From assembly GCA_006386115.1 (NCBI GenBank), contig VFIW01000005.1:868001-932000 (forward strand): 64,000 nt of DNA, read 5' to 3'. The translations under genes were made by a program, and so were the position numbers. Below the pieces are notes generated by a model, which saw nothing but the letters and a program-made list of their open reading frames with translations, did no database searches and was not told where the DNA came from. Shown here one piece after another: positions 9,109-20,978 of the stretch (position 1 is the stretch's first letter; each line of letters begins with the position of its first letter). Source of the DNA: Globisporangium splendens (taxonomy: Eukaryota; Oomycota; Peronosporomycetes; Pythiales; Pythiaceae).

Positions 9109-12100
9109 TCACAACGTGTTGATCGCTCGTGTCGTGCAAAACGCCAGCGCATGGCGGATTAACTGCCGTCTTCGTGCATGATCAGGTTCGACCATATAAT
9201 TCCGAGGCGATTGCAGGATGCGCAGAATGTTTTCCAGATCGGCATAGAGCAGCACTTCGCGGAGTTCATCAAGCACGACGAGCCCCATGCTGAGCAGGCT
9301 GCGCCAGCCGTCGATCACAAACATGTCGAGCACGCGAAGCACAAGTGTCGGTCCAAATGTCTCAAAGGACGAAAACATCGTCATGAACCACCGCGTCGTG
9401 AATGCAGCAGCGTGGACCCCTTCTCGTTGAAAATGCACGTACAATTCAGGCATGTGATAAGACACGAGCAGCTCAAACTTGGCGAGCAACGGCTGCAGCA
9501 CGACGAGGCCGGGTTCGTACAAGTTGCGGTTGATCTCGGGCTCGGAAATCCCGACGAAGAGCCAAAACACATCGGCCTCGTTCTCGGTGACCTCGATCAA
9601 GACGCGCACCAAGAAGTTCATGCCCTGGCAGTACCCCACCCGTGGGTTGTACGTGACATACGCACGCAGGATCCTACGGATCTTGGCTTGAACCACGGAT
9701 CTCGGCTCGTCATGCAGCAGAGATTTTCGCCGCTTGTACAGTTTGGGGGATGAAACTTGTGATGCCGGGGATGCGCATCCACTGTCCTTTGCAGACGGTG
9801 TTAAGGTCTCCAACATCGAGTGCTCCGACTCCGTGCTGCTGCTACGTTCCGTTCTCTTCTCAACGTCGCCAAACGATGCGCTCCAATCATCGGCCTATTG
9901 CAACCAAACGAAATGGTAAGAGCAGCTTTTCGCAGTTAAGCATGGATCTCACGTTTCATATGTTCGTACCATGTCGTCGGCGAAGATATCCTTGTTGCAC
10001 GTCCGTGCAACGTCCACGTCGATTTCTTGCAGCGAGTGCAGCAAGTGCGCGTCTTCTTCGCTCATGGAATTCGTGTTGGCATTCGCCATCCGCGTGCCAA
10101 CCTTCATCAGCAATTGCTCGTAGATTTTCGTGCGATTCTCGGAGCCGCTCAGGTGGTGCGGCGACGTCGTATCGGATTGCCACGGCGTGGCTCCATACAG
10201 GATAGAGAGCCACACACCACTGCGAATCGACTCAGTCAGACCACACGTGCGAATCGATTGTTTCCACACCGACGGGCAGTTGACAATCGTAGCATACAGC
10301 AGCTTGTTGGTCTGTAGGGAATGTCAAACAAAACACCAGAACGCACACATTAGGCTCTACGAAGGGATGTTCATTCAGAATCTGATGTCGTTCTTCCGTC
10401 ATTACCTTAGCGAGCAGTGCAATTTCTTCGACCCGTAGATATGAAGCGCACTCGAACAGCAAACGCGTGCCCTACAATCACAAAGTATGAATTCAGGTTT
10501 GTGGTGGTGACGGGCACAGTCAGTTCCATGAGATATCCTCGTACCGTTTGAGCGAGACGCTGCAGCATGCTCTCGCTGCTGGCACAGAATGGTGACTCTG
10601 CTGTGCTGTTGTTGTTCTGGGATACTGGCTTTGCTGGAGAGGGTGCAAAGTTGTGGTCGATTTCCCAGAGACATCCTTCGATCTGTCTCCACTCGAACGA
10701 AGAAAGTGGAGGCGGGCTCGGCAAAAGATACTTCGTACACATACCGGTGCGCAATCAATAGTAAGTACATGCTAGAGATCTACAGAATGAAGAGCAAAGG
10801 ACTCGTCCAGCACGTACCCGTTCAATCGACGACGATGATGGCGAAGCGATAGCTTCCTCTGCAATCTCTTCCGGCAGAGTCACCGTTGAGCTTCGTCGAG
10901 AGATGCTGGATATCGAAGTCCCAAGCTTACCCTGGAACGATTTTCGAAACGACGCAAGCATCCCCGACTCGGATCGTGACCGCATGATGTCGCTTGAAGC
11001 ATCATCCGTGACATCGGTGTGTCCGCTAGTGCTACCAGCGTCCAGTTGATCATCATCATCATTAGCAGTGGTCTCGTAAGATGGATCATTGGAGTAGTCG
11101 GGGATCACTGGGTTGGACGCCAGCTCCAGCAAGTTGACTATATCGCCTGTATGGTTGACCGCGTCTTCCGAGTAACTCAAGGAGCGTCTTTTCTGGTGAT
11201 GAGTGCACTCGTTCTCCGGTAAGAACTCGTCTGGGGGGCATTTACTGCTTTCAAATTCTTCCAGCGTGATGGACGAAGTGGATACACGCAGCATCGTGCC
11301 GCTCTCTGGTTCTTCTTCCTCGCTTGTCCCTGCCAGTGGATACGATTCCTCGGTCTCAAGCTCCGTCGATTTGTCGGAACAACTGCTCGCCGACTTCACA
11401 AGCACTTTTACTGGAGAAATGAGCGACGACGACAACGGCTTGGTCGCCTCACTTGAAGCAGCAACACTCTGGGAAATGCCTTGCACAATCTCACTCTCTG
11501 TCTCCGACAGACCACCCACGAGCGATCGATTCGCGTGGAAAAAGAACATGGCGAGCTGCAGTCGCTGTGGCACAAGACATAGACGCATCGGTCGTCAGTT
11601 CCTATATCAACTCAATCGACTCGGTTGAGACTCACAAAGCAAAACAAAGGCAAACAATTCCACCAACCATTGCACCGAACAACTGCACTTGGCTCTGCGC
11701 TGGGTACGCGTCCGTGGTTTCTTCTGCAAAACAAGCACACAGATGACAGACGTGGAGAGTGAGACCCACGACGTTCTCTCCACTCAGATTAACATAATAA
11801 TGAAACCTACCAAGCTGAGGCGTGACTTCATCTTGGATCTGTGCGAGCTGCGTCTGCAACTCAGCGAGGACAACTTCGAGCTTTCGCCGTCGCTCATCTT
11901 TGTCTGTGCGAATAGATCCTCTCATTTGCTCAACTGCCAACTGTCTGTCGACATACTCGCGGTAGAGTTGCTCCCACGCTTGGATTCTCGCCTTGAGCTG
12001 GTTGTGGCGCTCCAAGCGCGCGAGAATCGGGTCCAACACCGTGAACCGAATCGACTGGTCCATCATATTGGCGCCATCGCGGCTAATCATCTTCACCGCC

Positions 12101-12591
12101 GCCAAGTAATCCACACCGAGCTTGTAGGACGAGGCATCGTATCGGAACGTCTGTGTGAACACCTCCACTGCGCGCGTCATGGCTCCACACGCATTCTACA
12201 TCCCATTCAACACTCAGCATAGAATTCCTTACACGCAAACAGCACAAGGTCAACACCGCACCTGGATCTGCACGAGCATGTCGCCGAGCTCGGCCTCGAG
12301 CTGCCGCAGCGAGCAGTCCTGCTCCTGGAACCGCTTCATGAGTACGAGGAAGTATCGCGTGCGCGCCTCCAGGATCTCCTGTCGCTCAACATCCTCCCAT
12401 GCAGGGCTACCGGGCATCGACGACGAGCCCACCGAAGGCGACGCAGGCAAGGAGGACGGGGGTGCGGACGCGTAACGGCCCATCTTGAAGAGCGTCTTCT
12501 TGCGGAACTCCTGCAGCAGTCCGCCATTGTTCGCATTCGCCATCGCGTCGGCGCCGCTGCTTCGAGGCGTGGTCGTGCCGACACCGAACAT
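9109..12591 (-). CDS. BAR and TBC domain RabGAP
   Basis: Multi-exon gene starting at the ATG at 12591. Exon 1 (12591-12262) and exon 2 (12195-11811) join in phase and encode a Gly/Ser-rich start and a long helical block resembling a BAR domain (about residues 45-240). Later exons encode an acidic Ser-rich linker, then a TBC domain spread over several exons between 10490 and 9109. RSGVW, the arginine finger (IDVDVAR) and the glutamine finger (YCQG) are all present, so GTPase-activating activity on a Rab is expected. The joins at 11810-11563 and 10850-10490 are unresolved. BAR plus TBC suggests a GAP that works on curved membranes. The 541 bp upstream is shared with the divergent gene at 13133. 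Confidence 0.7.
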
Positions 12592-13132
12592 TTCGGAGGC
12601 GCGTCTACTCTCTCTCTCTCTCTTTGTAAGTGCGCGTGTATATGCGGAGGGGCTTGGATTGAAGCGGCGCGACCTTTAGGGAACAGCTGCGCGTGAAGCG
12701 CGACGTGGCGTGTATTTCGAGCGCGGGGCGGAAGACGCAGACGCAGAATGGCGCTAATTAAAGCAGGTGCTGATTTCCATTTTCAGGGCAGCACATTGAT
12801 ACGACCGACACACACTCTTCCTGGAACTGTTTCGAGGATGGGGCTAGCGGAACATTGGCAACTAACTAAACACTGCCAAAAGTAGGCAGTAACCTCTTTA
12901 TGATTGTTAGAAGGTCTAAATAGTAGTGACATACCTGTTTAGACGACTTCAAGTTGGCTTGCAAAGAACGATGATGGGGTTGGAAAGGCGCGCGGTGTTG
13001 CCTAATGAACCGGCTGTTCATCATGCTGCTGCCACAGAATGTGACTTCTGGTGGCAGAGAAGGTACCGACTCCGCCACCAATAGACACATTTGGTCACAC
13101 AGCCATCTTTGAACCCATTCTTGACTTGCACA
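12592..13132. promoter_or_regulatory. Divergent promoter region
   Basis: These 541 bp separate two divergent starts (12591 minus and 13133 plus). A CT microsatellite lies at 12605-12624, just upstream of the BAR-TBC start. No clear TATA box or full oomycete initiator match was seen. No coding frame in it is convincing. Confidence 0.4.
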
Positions 13133-15380
13133 ATGGCGCGCGTGGAGGCAAAGTTCAGCGAGGTGATCGCGCTGCTGCAGCGCAACGCGCTCGAAGAGCG
13201 AGACGCGCACGACGTGGAGCAGGACCTCAGGCGCCTGCTGCTCATGGCGCGAGATACCAGGCAGCGTGACGAGATGGTGCAGTTCCAGGCTGTAAGGCGG
13301 GTCACGAGCATCTGGACCGCGAGCAGCACCATCACCACGCACCGCTATTGCGCAGGGTAGTGACACACGCTATGCAATAAGGGAACATGGAGTCGGGTTG
13401 CTGAGGTCTCACCTGTTGCTTTGTGTGCGTTCAGTATTCTCGGGAACCTCGCGCAGTGTGAGCGTGGACGGCTCAGTGCGAGCTCCTGTGATCGGTGAGT
13501 TACTCTTTGTTCGTATGCCTGTATGAGTGAAAAGATTCTGACTACTGGATGAAATAGCTGGGGCTGCGTCTCGCGCCGACACCACTGTTCGCTGTTTGTG
13601 CTGTTGTACAATGCGCAGTGCAGTCCCGATGCCGAGCTCCAGCGGATCGCGGCTGCGGCGATGCTCGCGTTTTCCGTTCAGAATGAGTGTCAACTTCAAC
13701 TTGACGCGGTCTCAGGCATTCCGGTATTGCTGCGACTACTGGACTACAGCGATGCCGGTTCGTAAAAATGCGCAGTTGCTGTCGTGTGCCAACCAACACA
13801 GAATCCGTTATGAACATTGTGGTTGTGTAGATGTGCGCGTGTATGTCGCTGCGACGATGTGGAACATGTGCAAATCCCCACTGTTCATGCTCAAATTCGA
13901 GGTCAGAGCTCTCCTGTGGTCCGGTTAGAGCACACGATACGCTCTTGACTGATCTAGTGACTAATTACTGATCCAGACAGACAATTCACGGGATCCTCAA
14001 AGACCAATTAGCAAGAAAACTGACCGACATCCTCACGACGCCGCTCGAGCCATTCCACCTGAGCGCCAAACCTACCGGAGAACGCGGGATCGCTGGGATC
14101 ATCGAGAGCGACAGTCCCGAGAACCTCAATCTGCTGCTCTCGTCGGCGATCAACACGCAACTGTCGATTGTGCTGCACGTGGAGAACTACACTGGCCACC
14201 TGCGAACGCTTACGGACCAGTTCGGTGCCAGAACGACTGGAAAAGCACGTCGCGTGGTGAAAAACAACAACAAGAGCGTCGCCCGTTTCGACGAACGCGG
14301 CGTGTTGGCGTCGCGAACATGCGCGGTGTGCACGAAAGCGATCAAAGTGAACCGCAAGTCCGCGAGAGGCACGTTCCTGCTCTGCGCCAAAACGAGTGTG
14401 GGCAGACGTACCATATCAAGTGCAGTCGGTGGGTCACGCTTGATGAAGACGACATCCACCTGGAGCATTTCCATTGCGACACGTGCATGACACTGTTGCC
14501 GTTGTACTATTGGGATTTCGTGGCTGAAAACGAGCAGCACAGCGAGCTGCTGAGCGAGAATCCCTTCAAGTTCGTTGCGATCACTCGTGTCTCTGCTGCA
14601 CCTTCAACATCGTACGAGTCCGACGCAAATCCATTTCAGTTGGCATCAGCGTCACCGCAGGAGCAGCTAACGATGCTGTTCAACCGCGAGCAGCAGCTTC
14701 TCGGGATCGGCAAGAAGCTCTTTCGGATCCCCAAAAGCAGCAAAGATGACGAGATGTTCATCGTCTCGATCCAGTTCACGATGATAGAGACATACTCAGC
14801 AACACAGCAGGTGACTGCATCGGGCACTCGACATGGAGGTGCGGTTACGAGCAACAACGACACGTCCACAGGTCCAGAAGATCTGCATTGTGACTGGGAG
14901 GTTTCGTATGTGAGTGACGATGCTTCGTCCATTGACTTCGCAGTGGGCAGCACCATGTTTTGGTCCGAGACGTATCTGCTCGACGTTTCCCCACTTGGGT
15001 ATACGGAGAAGAGTCTCGAGGACCTGGAGAGTGCATGGATCTACGAGTTTCAAGGCGAGCAGTCGACAGACAAGATGTGCTCCTTTAGTGACAGCCTACC
15101 TACTGCGGCCGCGAGTCCTACTTCCAGTGCAACCACCGTCAACAATGCGAATAGAGCAGGGCTTTGGACGGCGCTTTACCCGCGGAAGGGCGTGTGCATG
15201 AAGGTGCTGGCCGAGCAAATCGGCCGCGCCAAGCAGTTTGAAGCTGCGAGTGCAAGGACACCAAGCACCACCATAAACAACGCAGCAAAACCGGTAGGGA
15301 CTGGTGCTAGTGCCACGAGGAAGGAAAAGCCCCATTTCGCAGGCAAGAAGCTCAATAAAGTGGCCGTCAGCTCCATGTGA
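13133..15380 (+). CDS. Armadillo-like / PHD-like zinc finger protein, frame disrupted
   Basis: Starts ATGGCGCGCGTGG at 13133. The first exon (13133-13291) is an amphipathic helical segment. Short exons near 13435 and 13560-13760 encode helical repeats that look Armadillo-like (SPDAELQRIAAAA, SGIPVLLRLLDY). From about 14020 the frame encodes a conserved-looking region and then a zinc finger: CAVC, LLC, then in another frame ECGQTYHIKC and HCDTC, a PHD-like C/H pattern. The switch falls at the A-run 14389-14392. The rest (to 15380) is an unrecognised C-terminal half with Ser-rich ends. One gene broken by a one-base shift is the simplest reading; an unseen intron or a sequencing error are alternatives. 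Function unknown, possibly chromatin reading. Confidence 0.5.
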
Positions 15381-15499
15381 ATGAAAAGCAAAGTAGAATC
15401 TGTTTATTTGTTTCATTGTTGAGCCTTGTTCCGAAATGGAAACCACCAGCAGCAGCACACGCAACGGTTGTAATAATGATACGAAGACGCGCATATTGT

Positions 15500-17326
15500 C
15501 TAGACTTTGAGGGTCACGTCGGTGTAAATACGCAGGATGTCGTCCACTGGACCCGCAGGCATGCTCGACGCCATGCCGTAGATCGCACTGCCGCCTTCGA
15601 GCGCTCCGTTCGGGTCCTGCTTGACGACGTCGACTGCCTCCTGGAGCTCCTTCAGGAACTTCTTCGCCTTGCCGATGTGACGCACCGTCACGCACAAGTG
15701 CACAGACGCAGGGTGCTGGAGCGCGTTCAAGCTCCAGCCCTTCTTCGCCATCGCGTCACTGACCTTGAGGATGTTGAGGCCCTTGCCGCTAAAGCAGATC
15801 ACCATCACCTGCGGATCACCGAGCACGAAGAGACCGTCGATCTTCTTGATGCCTTCCTTGATCTCTTCGGCGGTCGCCAGGATCTGCTCCGTGTTCTTCA
15901 TGTACCCCTCGTAGCCCAAACGGATCATCGAGGCCCAAGCAGCAGCGCTCAAAGCACCAGGACGACTACCGGCGAGCGTTGGCGTCACGTACAGACCACC
16001 GGTCCAGTCAGGGTACGCAAAGTACTGGAAGCGACGGATCTCCTTGGTCTTGTACAGCACCACGGACGTGCCCTTGGACGCGTAGCCGTACTTGTGGGTG
16101 TCGCACGACATACTCGTGACACCCGGCAGCTCAAAGTCGAACTTCGGCATGTTTGGCCGCAACTTCTTGGCAAACGGTAAGATGAAGCCACCCAGGCAGC
16201 AGTCGACGTGCAAGCCGACGTCATTCGCCACCGCGATCTTCGACAGACCCTCGATATCGTCAATGATACCATTCGGGAAGTTCGGCGCGCTGCTGTAGAT
16301 CATGATCGTGTTGGCCGTGATGTTCCACTTGACCGCGTTCAGATCCGACTTGAGCGTCTTTGGGTCCATTGGCACCTTGATGAGCTTGATCCCCAAGAGC
16401 TCACACGCCTTGTCAATCGCGGCGTGCGCCGTCACGCACGCAATGATCTCCGGCTTTGTGATGCCGTGCTTGCTGCGGTAGTATTCGCGGTGGGTCTTCG
16501 TGGCCAAGAAGATACTTTCGGTACCGCCCGAGCTCAGCGTGCCGCACACTTCGTCGCTGCCGTTGCTCATGAGACTCGCAGTCATCGCGATCACTTCGGC
16601 TTCGAACTTGCCCACCGCTGGCCAAATGTCGACGTGCAACGGGTTTGAGACCGAGAAAAGCGCGTACGCCTTGTTGAGCACGTCCAAGTGGTCCTTCTCG
16701 CCATGGTACACAGCACCGGACACGAGTCCTTCTTGCCATTTCTTGTCGGCGTCACCGGCGAGCGACTCCATGAGCGCGACGAGCTTGTCGTCCGCCATGC
16801 CCTTGGCTGGCAATTCGTAGATCTTGGCCATCTTCTCGCTGTGTTCGCCCTTGACCGAGTGCTCAATCTGCTCTTCGATCTTCTTGATCTCGCTCGCGAG
16901 TTTGCCCGACACAAACGGAATCTTCTTCATCACGTTCACGGCGGTGCCGCCAATCACGTTGAGCACATTCTTCTTCGACACATAGCGGCTCTTGCGGATC
17001 ACGTCGAGCACACTGATCACGACGTGCAGTGAGAGCGCGACGACCACCAGATCGCCCACAGCGGCTTCCACATGCGGCGCCTGTGCGCGCAGACTCGTCA
17101 ACGCGTCCAGCAGCAGACTACTCTCGACATCCGACGACGAAGAAGAGGTCGTGAGCTGCTGGTACCGGTAGTACGCACCTGCGAGCAGCACGGCCGGGTA
17201 GAGCTTCTTGAGCACGCGGTCGATGTTGACGAAGGCGCGCAGCGACACGTACGCGATAAGCGTCGCGAGCGCCACGCCGTACACGTCCTTGGGGATCGCG
17301 CCGATGAGTTCTTGCACAGTCAGCAT
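15500..17326 (-). CDS. Sphingosine-1-phosphate lyase
   Basis: A single exon of 608 residues from the ATG at 17326; an upstream in-frame extension has no better start. An N-terminal hydrophobic segment fits an ER membrane anchor. The rest is a fold-type I PLP-dependent lyase, with the cofactor lysine in CDTHKYGYASKG, a GGTES cofactor-binding motif and SSAPNFPNG. The length matches eukaryotic S1P lyases. Members cleave phosphorylated sphingoid bases to phosphoethanolamine and a long-chain aldehyde, the exit step of sphingolipid breakdown. An initiator-like TCATTCCGCAATTC lies at 17391-17404 on the same strand. The divergent neighbour is a rhomboid protease. Confidence 0.92.
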   Translation of the reverse strand: MLTVQELIGAIPKDVYGVALATLIAYVSLRAFVNIDRVLKKLYPAVLLAGAYYRYQQLTTSSSSSDVESSLLLDALTSLRAQAPHVEAAVGDLVVVALSLHVVISVLDVIRKSRYVSKKNVLNVIGGTAVNVMKKIPFVSGKLASEIKKIEEQIEHSVKGEHSEKMAKIYELPAKGMADDKLVALMESLAGDADKKWQEGLVSGAVYHGEKDHLDVLNKAYALFSVSNPLHVDIWPAVGKFEAEVIAMTASLMSNGSDEVCGTLSSGGTESIFLATKTHREYYRSKHGITKPEIIACVTAHAAIDKACELLGIKLIKVPMDPKTLKSDLNAVKWNITANTIMIYSSAPNFPNGIIDDIEGLSKIAVANDVGLHVDCCLGGFILPFAKKLRPNMPKFDFELPGVTSMSCDTHKYGYASKGTSVVLYKTKEIRRFQYFAYPDWTGGLYVTPTLAGSRPGALSAAAWASMIRLGYEGYMKNTEQILATAEEIKEGIKKIDGLFVLGDPQVMVICFSGKGLNILKVSDAMAKKGWSLNALQHPASVHLCVTVRHIGKAKKFLKELQEAVDVVKQDPNGALEGGSAIYGMASSMPAGPVDDILRIYTDVTLKV

Positions 17327-17390
17327 CTTAATTGTTGTGTTGTGATTGATTACTCCTGCGTTCTCGTGCGACACGTGCGAGCTGGAGGGC

Positions 17391-17404
17391 GAATTGCGGA
17401 ATGA
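17391..17404 (-). promoter_or_regulatory. Oomycete-type core promoter (Inr) match
   Basis: On the minus strand the sequence reads TCATTCCGCAATTC. It fits the oomycete initiator TCATTYYNCAWTT except at the last base, and lies 65-80 bases upstream of the S1P lyase ATG. Position and orientation suit a transcription start. Confidence 0.55.
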
Positions 17405-17470
17405 CAAAATGCGGAGAACGAGCTGCGCGCTTCCTGATAGACAGACAGACGAGAACAAGAGCCGCTCTGG

Positions 17471-17800
17471 TACTAATCGCGACCAGCACTGCGATTAGTA
17501 TCTGAGCAACTCGAAGGGAAGACGTACAGTGGTTGACTGTGTTGTAAGATACTCTCGCTGACACTAAAGTATCAATGTGGTGGATCAGATTAGTATGAGA
17601 CGAAATGGTGGTGGAATCAGATTAGTCTGGTACTAATCTGGACCATTTCGGCGATTCGTATTCAGAGATGTATGATGTTTGCATGAAGCTGAGTTGTCGA
17701 GGGATAATATCCTACTATGAGTCATGCCACATATGGCATTTCTGATTAGTATGGAAACAATAGTGTGCCACTATTGTCATCGACAGCGATTAGTCTGGTC
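17471..17800. repeat. Cluster of GATTAGT/ACTAATC palindromic motifs
   Basis: Within 330 bp the core GATTAGT or its complement occurs at least seven times. Two pairs form perfect inverted repeats: TACTAATCGC (17471-17480) with GCGATTAGTA (17491-17500), and CAGATTAGT (17618-17626) with ACTAATCTG (17632-17640). Further copies lie near 17587, 17743 and 17789. The cluster sits in the shared upstream region of S1P lyase and the rhomboid. It could be a regulator-binding array or the remains of a small inverted-repeat element. Confidence 0.6.
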
Positions 17801-17877
17801 TCAGAATGTGCCGCTGCCAGTTTCAGACTCATCTCAGAATTAAACGCATCAGACGCACATCATCTGGAAGGGAACGA

Positions 17878-19352
17878 ATGTGGGGACAAGCGCCGCGCGC
17901 ACGCGGCGGCGGCCGCCATGGCCAAAATGTGGCGCTGCTGCTCATGCTGCTGCAGCGAATCAACAGTCTGGACCGGAAGCCACCGCTCACGCTCGGTCTC
18001 ATGGGTGCGAACGACGTGTTGAGTGCTTGAAGAGCTACGAAGCAAACGCAGCAAATAACTGAACAACTTCATGCGGAAAATGCGTCAATAGGTCTGATGT
18101 ATGCGCTCCATTTCCAGAAAACTAGCTCACCGTCGCTATTCCGACCGTATTCTCTGTACGTGTGATACTATTCGTGCTGTTGCTAGACCATAGAATGATG
18201 TAAGAGCATTGTTTGTGTGTGAACTGAAATATGCAGATGCCCAGATAGAATCGTTCATGATCATGACGTCGCACGGCTGCTAGTGTCTGCGTTCTTGCAC
18301 GTAGACGAATGGCATTTGTACCACAACATGTACGTTCCTGATCCTTTTTTCTCACGATGTCTTTTGCTTATGAAAGCGCTAACTGAGAAGCCTGATGGAA
18401 TGCTGGTCCTGTAGGGTGTCGTTTCTCTGGAAAGGATACCACCTCGAGCACAAGCTCGGAAGTGCGCGCTTTGCCGTCGCGACCTGGTGTTTGCTGCTGT
18501 TGTCTCAGACGCTTGTCGTTGCGGTGTCTTTCGCGCTCGCGACCTTTTTCCAGATTCATGTACGTGTATCGCATCTATTCTCTGTATGTTGGCAATGGTT
18601 ATGTTCATGCCAATCTCTCCTGTTATTTATGCAGGATCCTTTCTATCAGTGCAGCATTGGCTTTTCAGGTGTACTGTTTGCGCTCAAGGTAAGAGCTGAT
18701 GGTGGTTAGATGCGCTTTTCTATAGTCTCACACAGCGCGATTGCTTTGTGGACACAGGTGTTGCTGAATCATAATTCTCCGACATTCTCGTCGGTTTACG
18801 GGTTCCAAGTGCCCACAAAGTACGCTGCGTGGCTCGAGCTCGTCGTGATCCACTACCTCGTCCCGAACTCTTCATTCCTGGGACATATGTGCGGCATTCT
18901 CGCAGGTGCGAGAGTGCTAGTTGCGTTGAGTATTTTGAGGGATCGAGTAATATTCTGGCTTAATCTGTTCGGATTTTACAACTTGGATATTGTGTGCAGG
19001 GTACATTTACGTTCTCTCGTCTCGCGCGCAGCTCTACACGAGTTCGCTCGGTCGATGGCTTGAGCGCTCCATCCGCAAACTGTGGCAAACAGCAACGAGT
19101 CCATGGGAAGAATCACCGCATGACGCCCCTACGCTCCACGAACACCGACCAGCAGCAACGCAAGCAAGCCCCGGGTACGAGAGTGACGAGAGCCTCGCAC
19201 GACGGCTGCAAGAAGAGGAGTTCCGCTTCGCAGAGCGTCAACAGCGCGGAGACGACATTCGCGGCGCTACCCCAGATATCCAGCAGCATCTCTCGCAGGA
19301 CGAGCTGCGACGTCGACGAGTGGAGCGGCTCAATCGGCAATCTCGATGGTAA
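17878..19352 (+). CDS. Rhomboid protease, RHBDD1-like
   Basis: Spread over about seven short exons separated by GTACGT- or GTAAGA-type introns. Exon 1 (ATG at 17878) encodes the first helix region (ALLLMLLQRI, RKPPLTL). Exons near 18270-18330 and 18417-18560 join as FLHVDEWHLYHNM to VSFLWKGYHLE. The catalytic serine motif GFSG is in the exon starting about 18634, and the catalytic histidine is in GHMCG in the exon starting about 18759. Both catalytic residues are intact, so an active intramembrane protease is expected. The C-terminal tail is soluble and carries a charged DESLARRLQEEE segment recalling a ubiquitin-binding helix, a feature shared with mammalian RHBDD1 at the ER. The exact join between exon 1 and the 18270 exon is unresolved. 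Confidence 0.75.
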
Positions 19353-19568
19353 ATGAACGCCCAAGCATGTGTGCATGCTGCTTCGCTGGATGAAAAGAAA
19401 AAAGCCTACGCATTGACATGTCTAGAACAACGTATCTACTATCTGGATCATAGAAATGCAATGTATCCAGGTTTTGCTTCCACACATGGATCTGGGTGTT
19501 GGACTGAGTTGCCTAGGGGCATGGCGATGGAGGAGGACTTGCGCCTTATTGATGTCACTGTTAAGTGA

Positions 19569-20978
19569 ATGAAGGGTAGCGATCAGTCATCACAAATTCA
19601 CCCACACAAAGGATCAACAGTTGTGGGAATTGTGATGATGGAGGAGAACCTCCAGCACCTGCGAGGAAGAGTGACTTCACTGCAGCTCGAATTGAACAAA
19701 GTGTCGGGTTCACACGAGAGATGGCTGGGCGACAATCCCGAAGTGGATGGCACGAACGCGGGGCGCAAAGATTGTGAGACCACGATCTGCGGCTTGAAGC
19801 AAGCGCTCCAAGGCGCGAAGAGGGATTTCATGCATCTAGCGACCCTAGAGTACGAGAAGAGAGAACGAGAGCGATGGCAGCGCAAGAAGGAAAGAGACCA
19901 CGAGGAACGCGAGAAGCAACGAGAGAGAGCAAGAAAAACGAAAGCGTCAATAAGAGAAGGAGGAACGCGAGACGAAGCGCAAGCAGGACAGTTATCAGTA
20001 CTTGCAGCTGTTTGTCAGAAAGAAGCCGCGTCTTGACGATATTGGCTTGCTCGAATAGTCGGAGCTTTCACCAATGGCCATGGACACACTGCCGCCGCTG
20101 GCAGATTTACCCGCGTTGCTATTGAAGCCTCTTCCATTTCACTTAAAAATCCTGGATTTGTATCTGGCGAAGCAAATTTTGACCATGATGCGTCAATGAT
20201 CAAGTGCAGGGTACTGGCGGATTGGGTGAGATTCCGTGCCATTTAAATCTGTGCACGTATGGATTCATTTGGGCGATGTTGACTGGCATCCCCACGTGTG
20301 GTCGATTGAAATCGTGCGACGACGTTAGAAGCGTGTTGGAGTCGAGGACAAGGGGATGCGTTTTCTTTTGGACGATTTTCCAGAGCTCGACGAGGAAGAT
20401 AGCGCCAGATTCTCGTATCTTCGGCTGCTGTTGAACATCTTCCGCGTGATCGGGTTGACCGTGATAGCAAGTTCCTCGAGTGGCACGGCGAGGACTCTCA
20501 TTTCAAGAACGCTCTCCACGCATTCACGAGGCCATGATGATCCTCCGACCTTGTGGTGTGCAGTATTCCCGTCCTTTCCAATGTTTCGCGGCAGTGACAT
20601 CCATACCGCTCATAACAAGTTGAAGAACATCGTTTGCACGAGCAGGCCGTTGTTTGCAAGTCATGCTCTCTCATACATCCTGGCCAATCCTTGGGACGAA
20701 GATGTGCAGTTAGTGGACTATTTGGACAAGATGGCGGGGCATTGGCGCATACGTGCCTGCAACAGAAACGATCGCCGTCGTCTTGGTTTCTCGTGGACCA
20801 AGTCTGCCTTCTTCTTTTCTGTCCCAGCGATGTGGTGGCGGACGAGAGGAGCAACCTCATTCATTGGCACTTCGCTCGTTTGAGTGAATCGGAGCCGTGC
20901 AGAATTCTACCGGATCGTGAAAGGGGATTGTGGATTGCAACCTATTGGCGGAATGGCAAACAAGTGTCGCCAGGTTAA
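19569..20978 (+). pseudogene. Degraded multi-frame gene with coiled-coil start
   Basis: Protein-like segments follow one another in different frames with stops between. They are a coiled coil (19569-20036, rich in K, E and R), then DSYQYLQLFVRKKPRLDDIG (near 19990), SGEANFDHDASMIKC (near 20160), a long segment starting FLLDDFPELDEEDSARF (20362-20780), and CLLLFCPSDVVADERSN (near 20810). At least four shifts or stops are needed to join them. The spacing looks like one former protein of about 450 residues. The family is not recognised. Multi-copy accessory families of oomycetes decay like this, but that is inference. It lies between housekeeping genes and faces the histidine phosphatase. Confidence 0.45.

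Noticed and set aside
15377..16180. Plus-strand frame of 267 codons over S1P lyase
   Set aside because: Antisense shadow of a confidently identified gene; rich in Arg/His as expected of such shadows.
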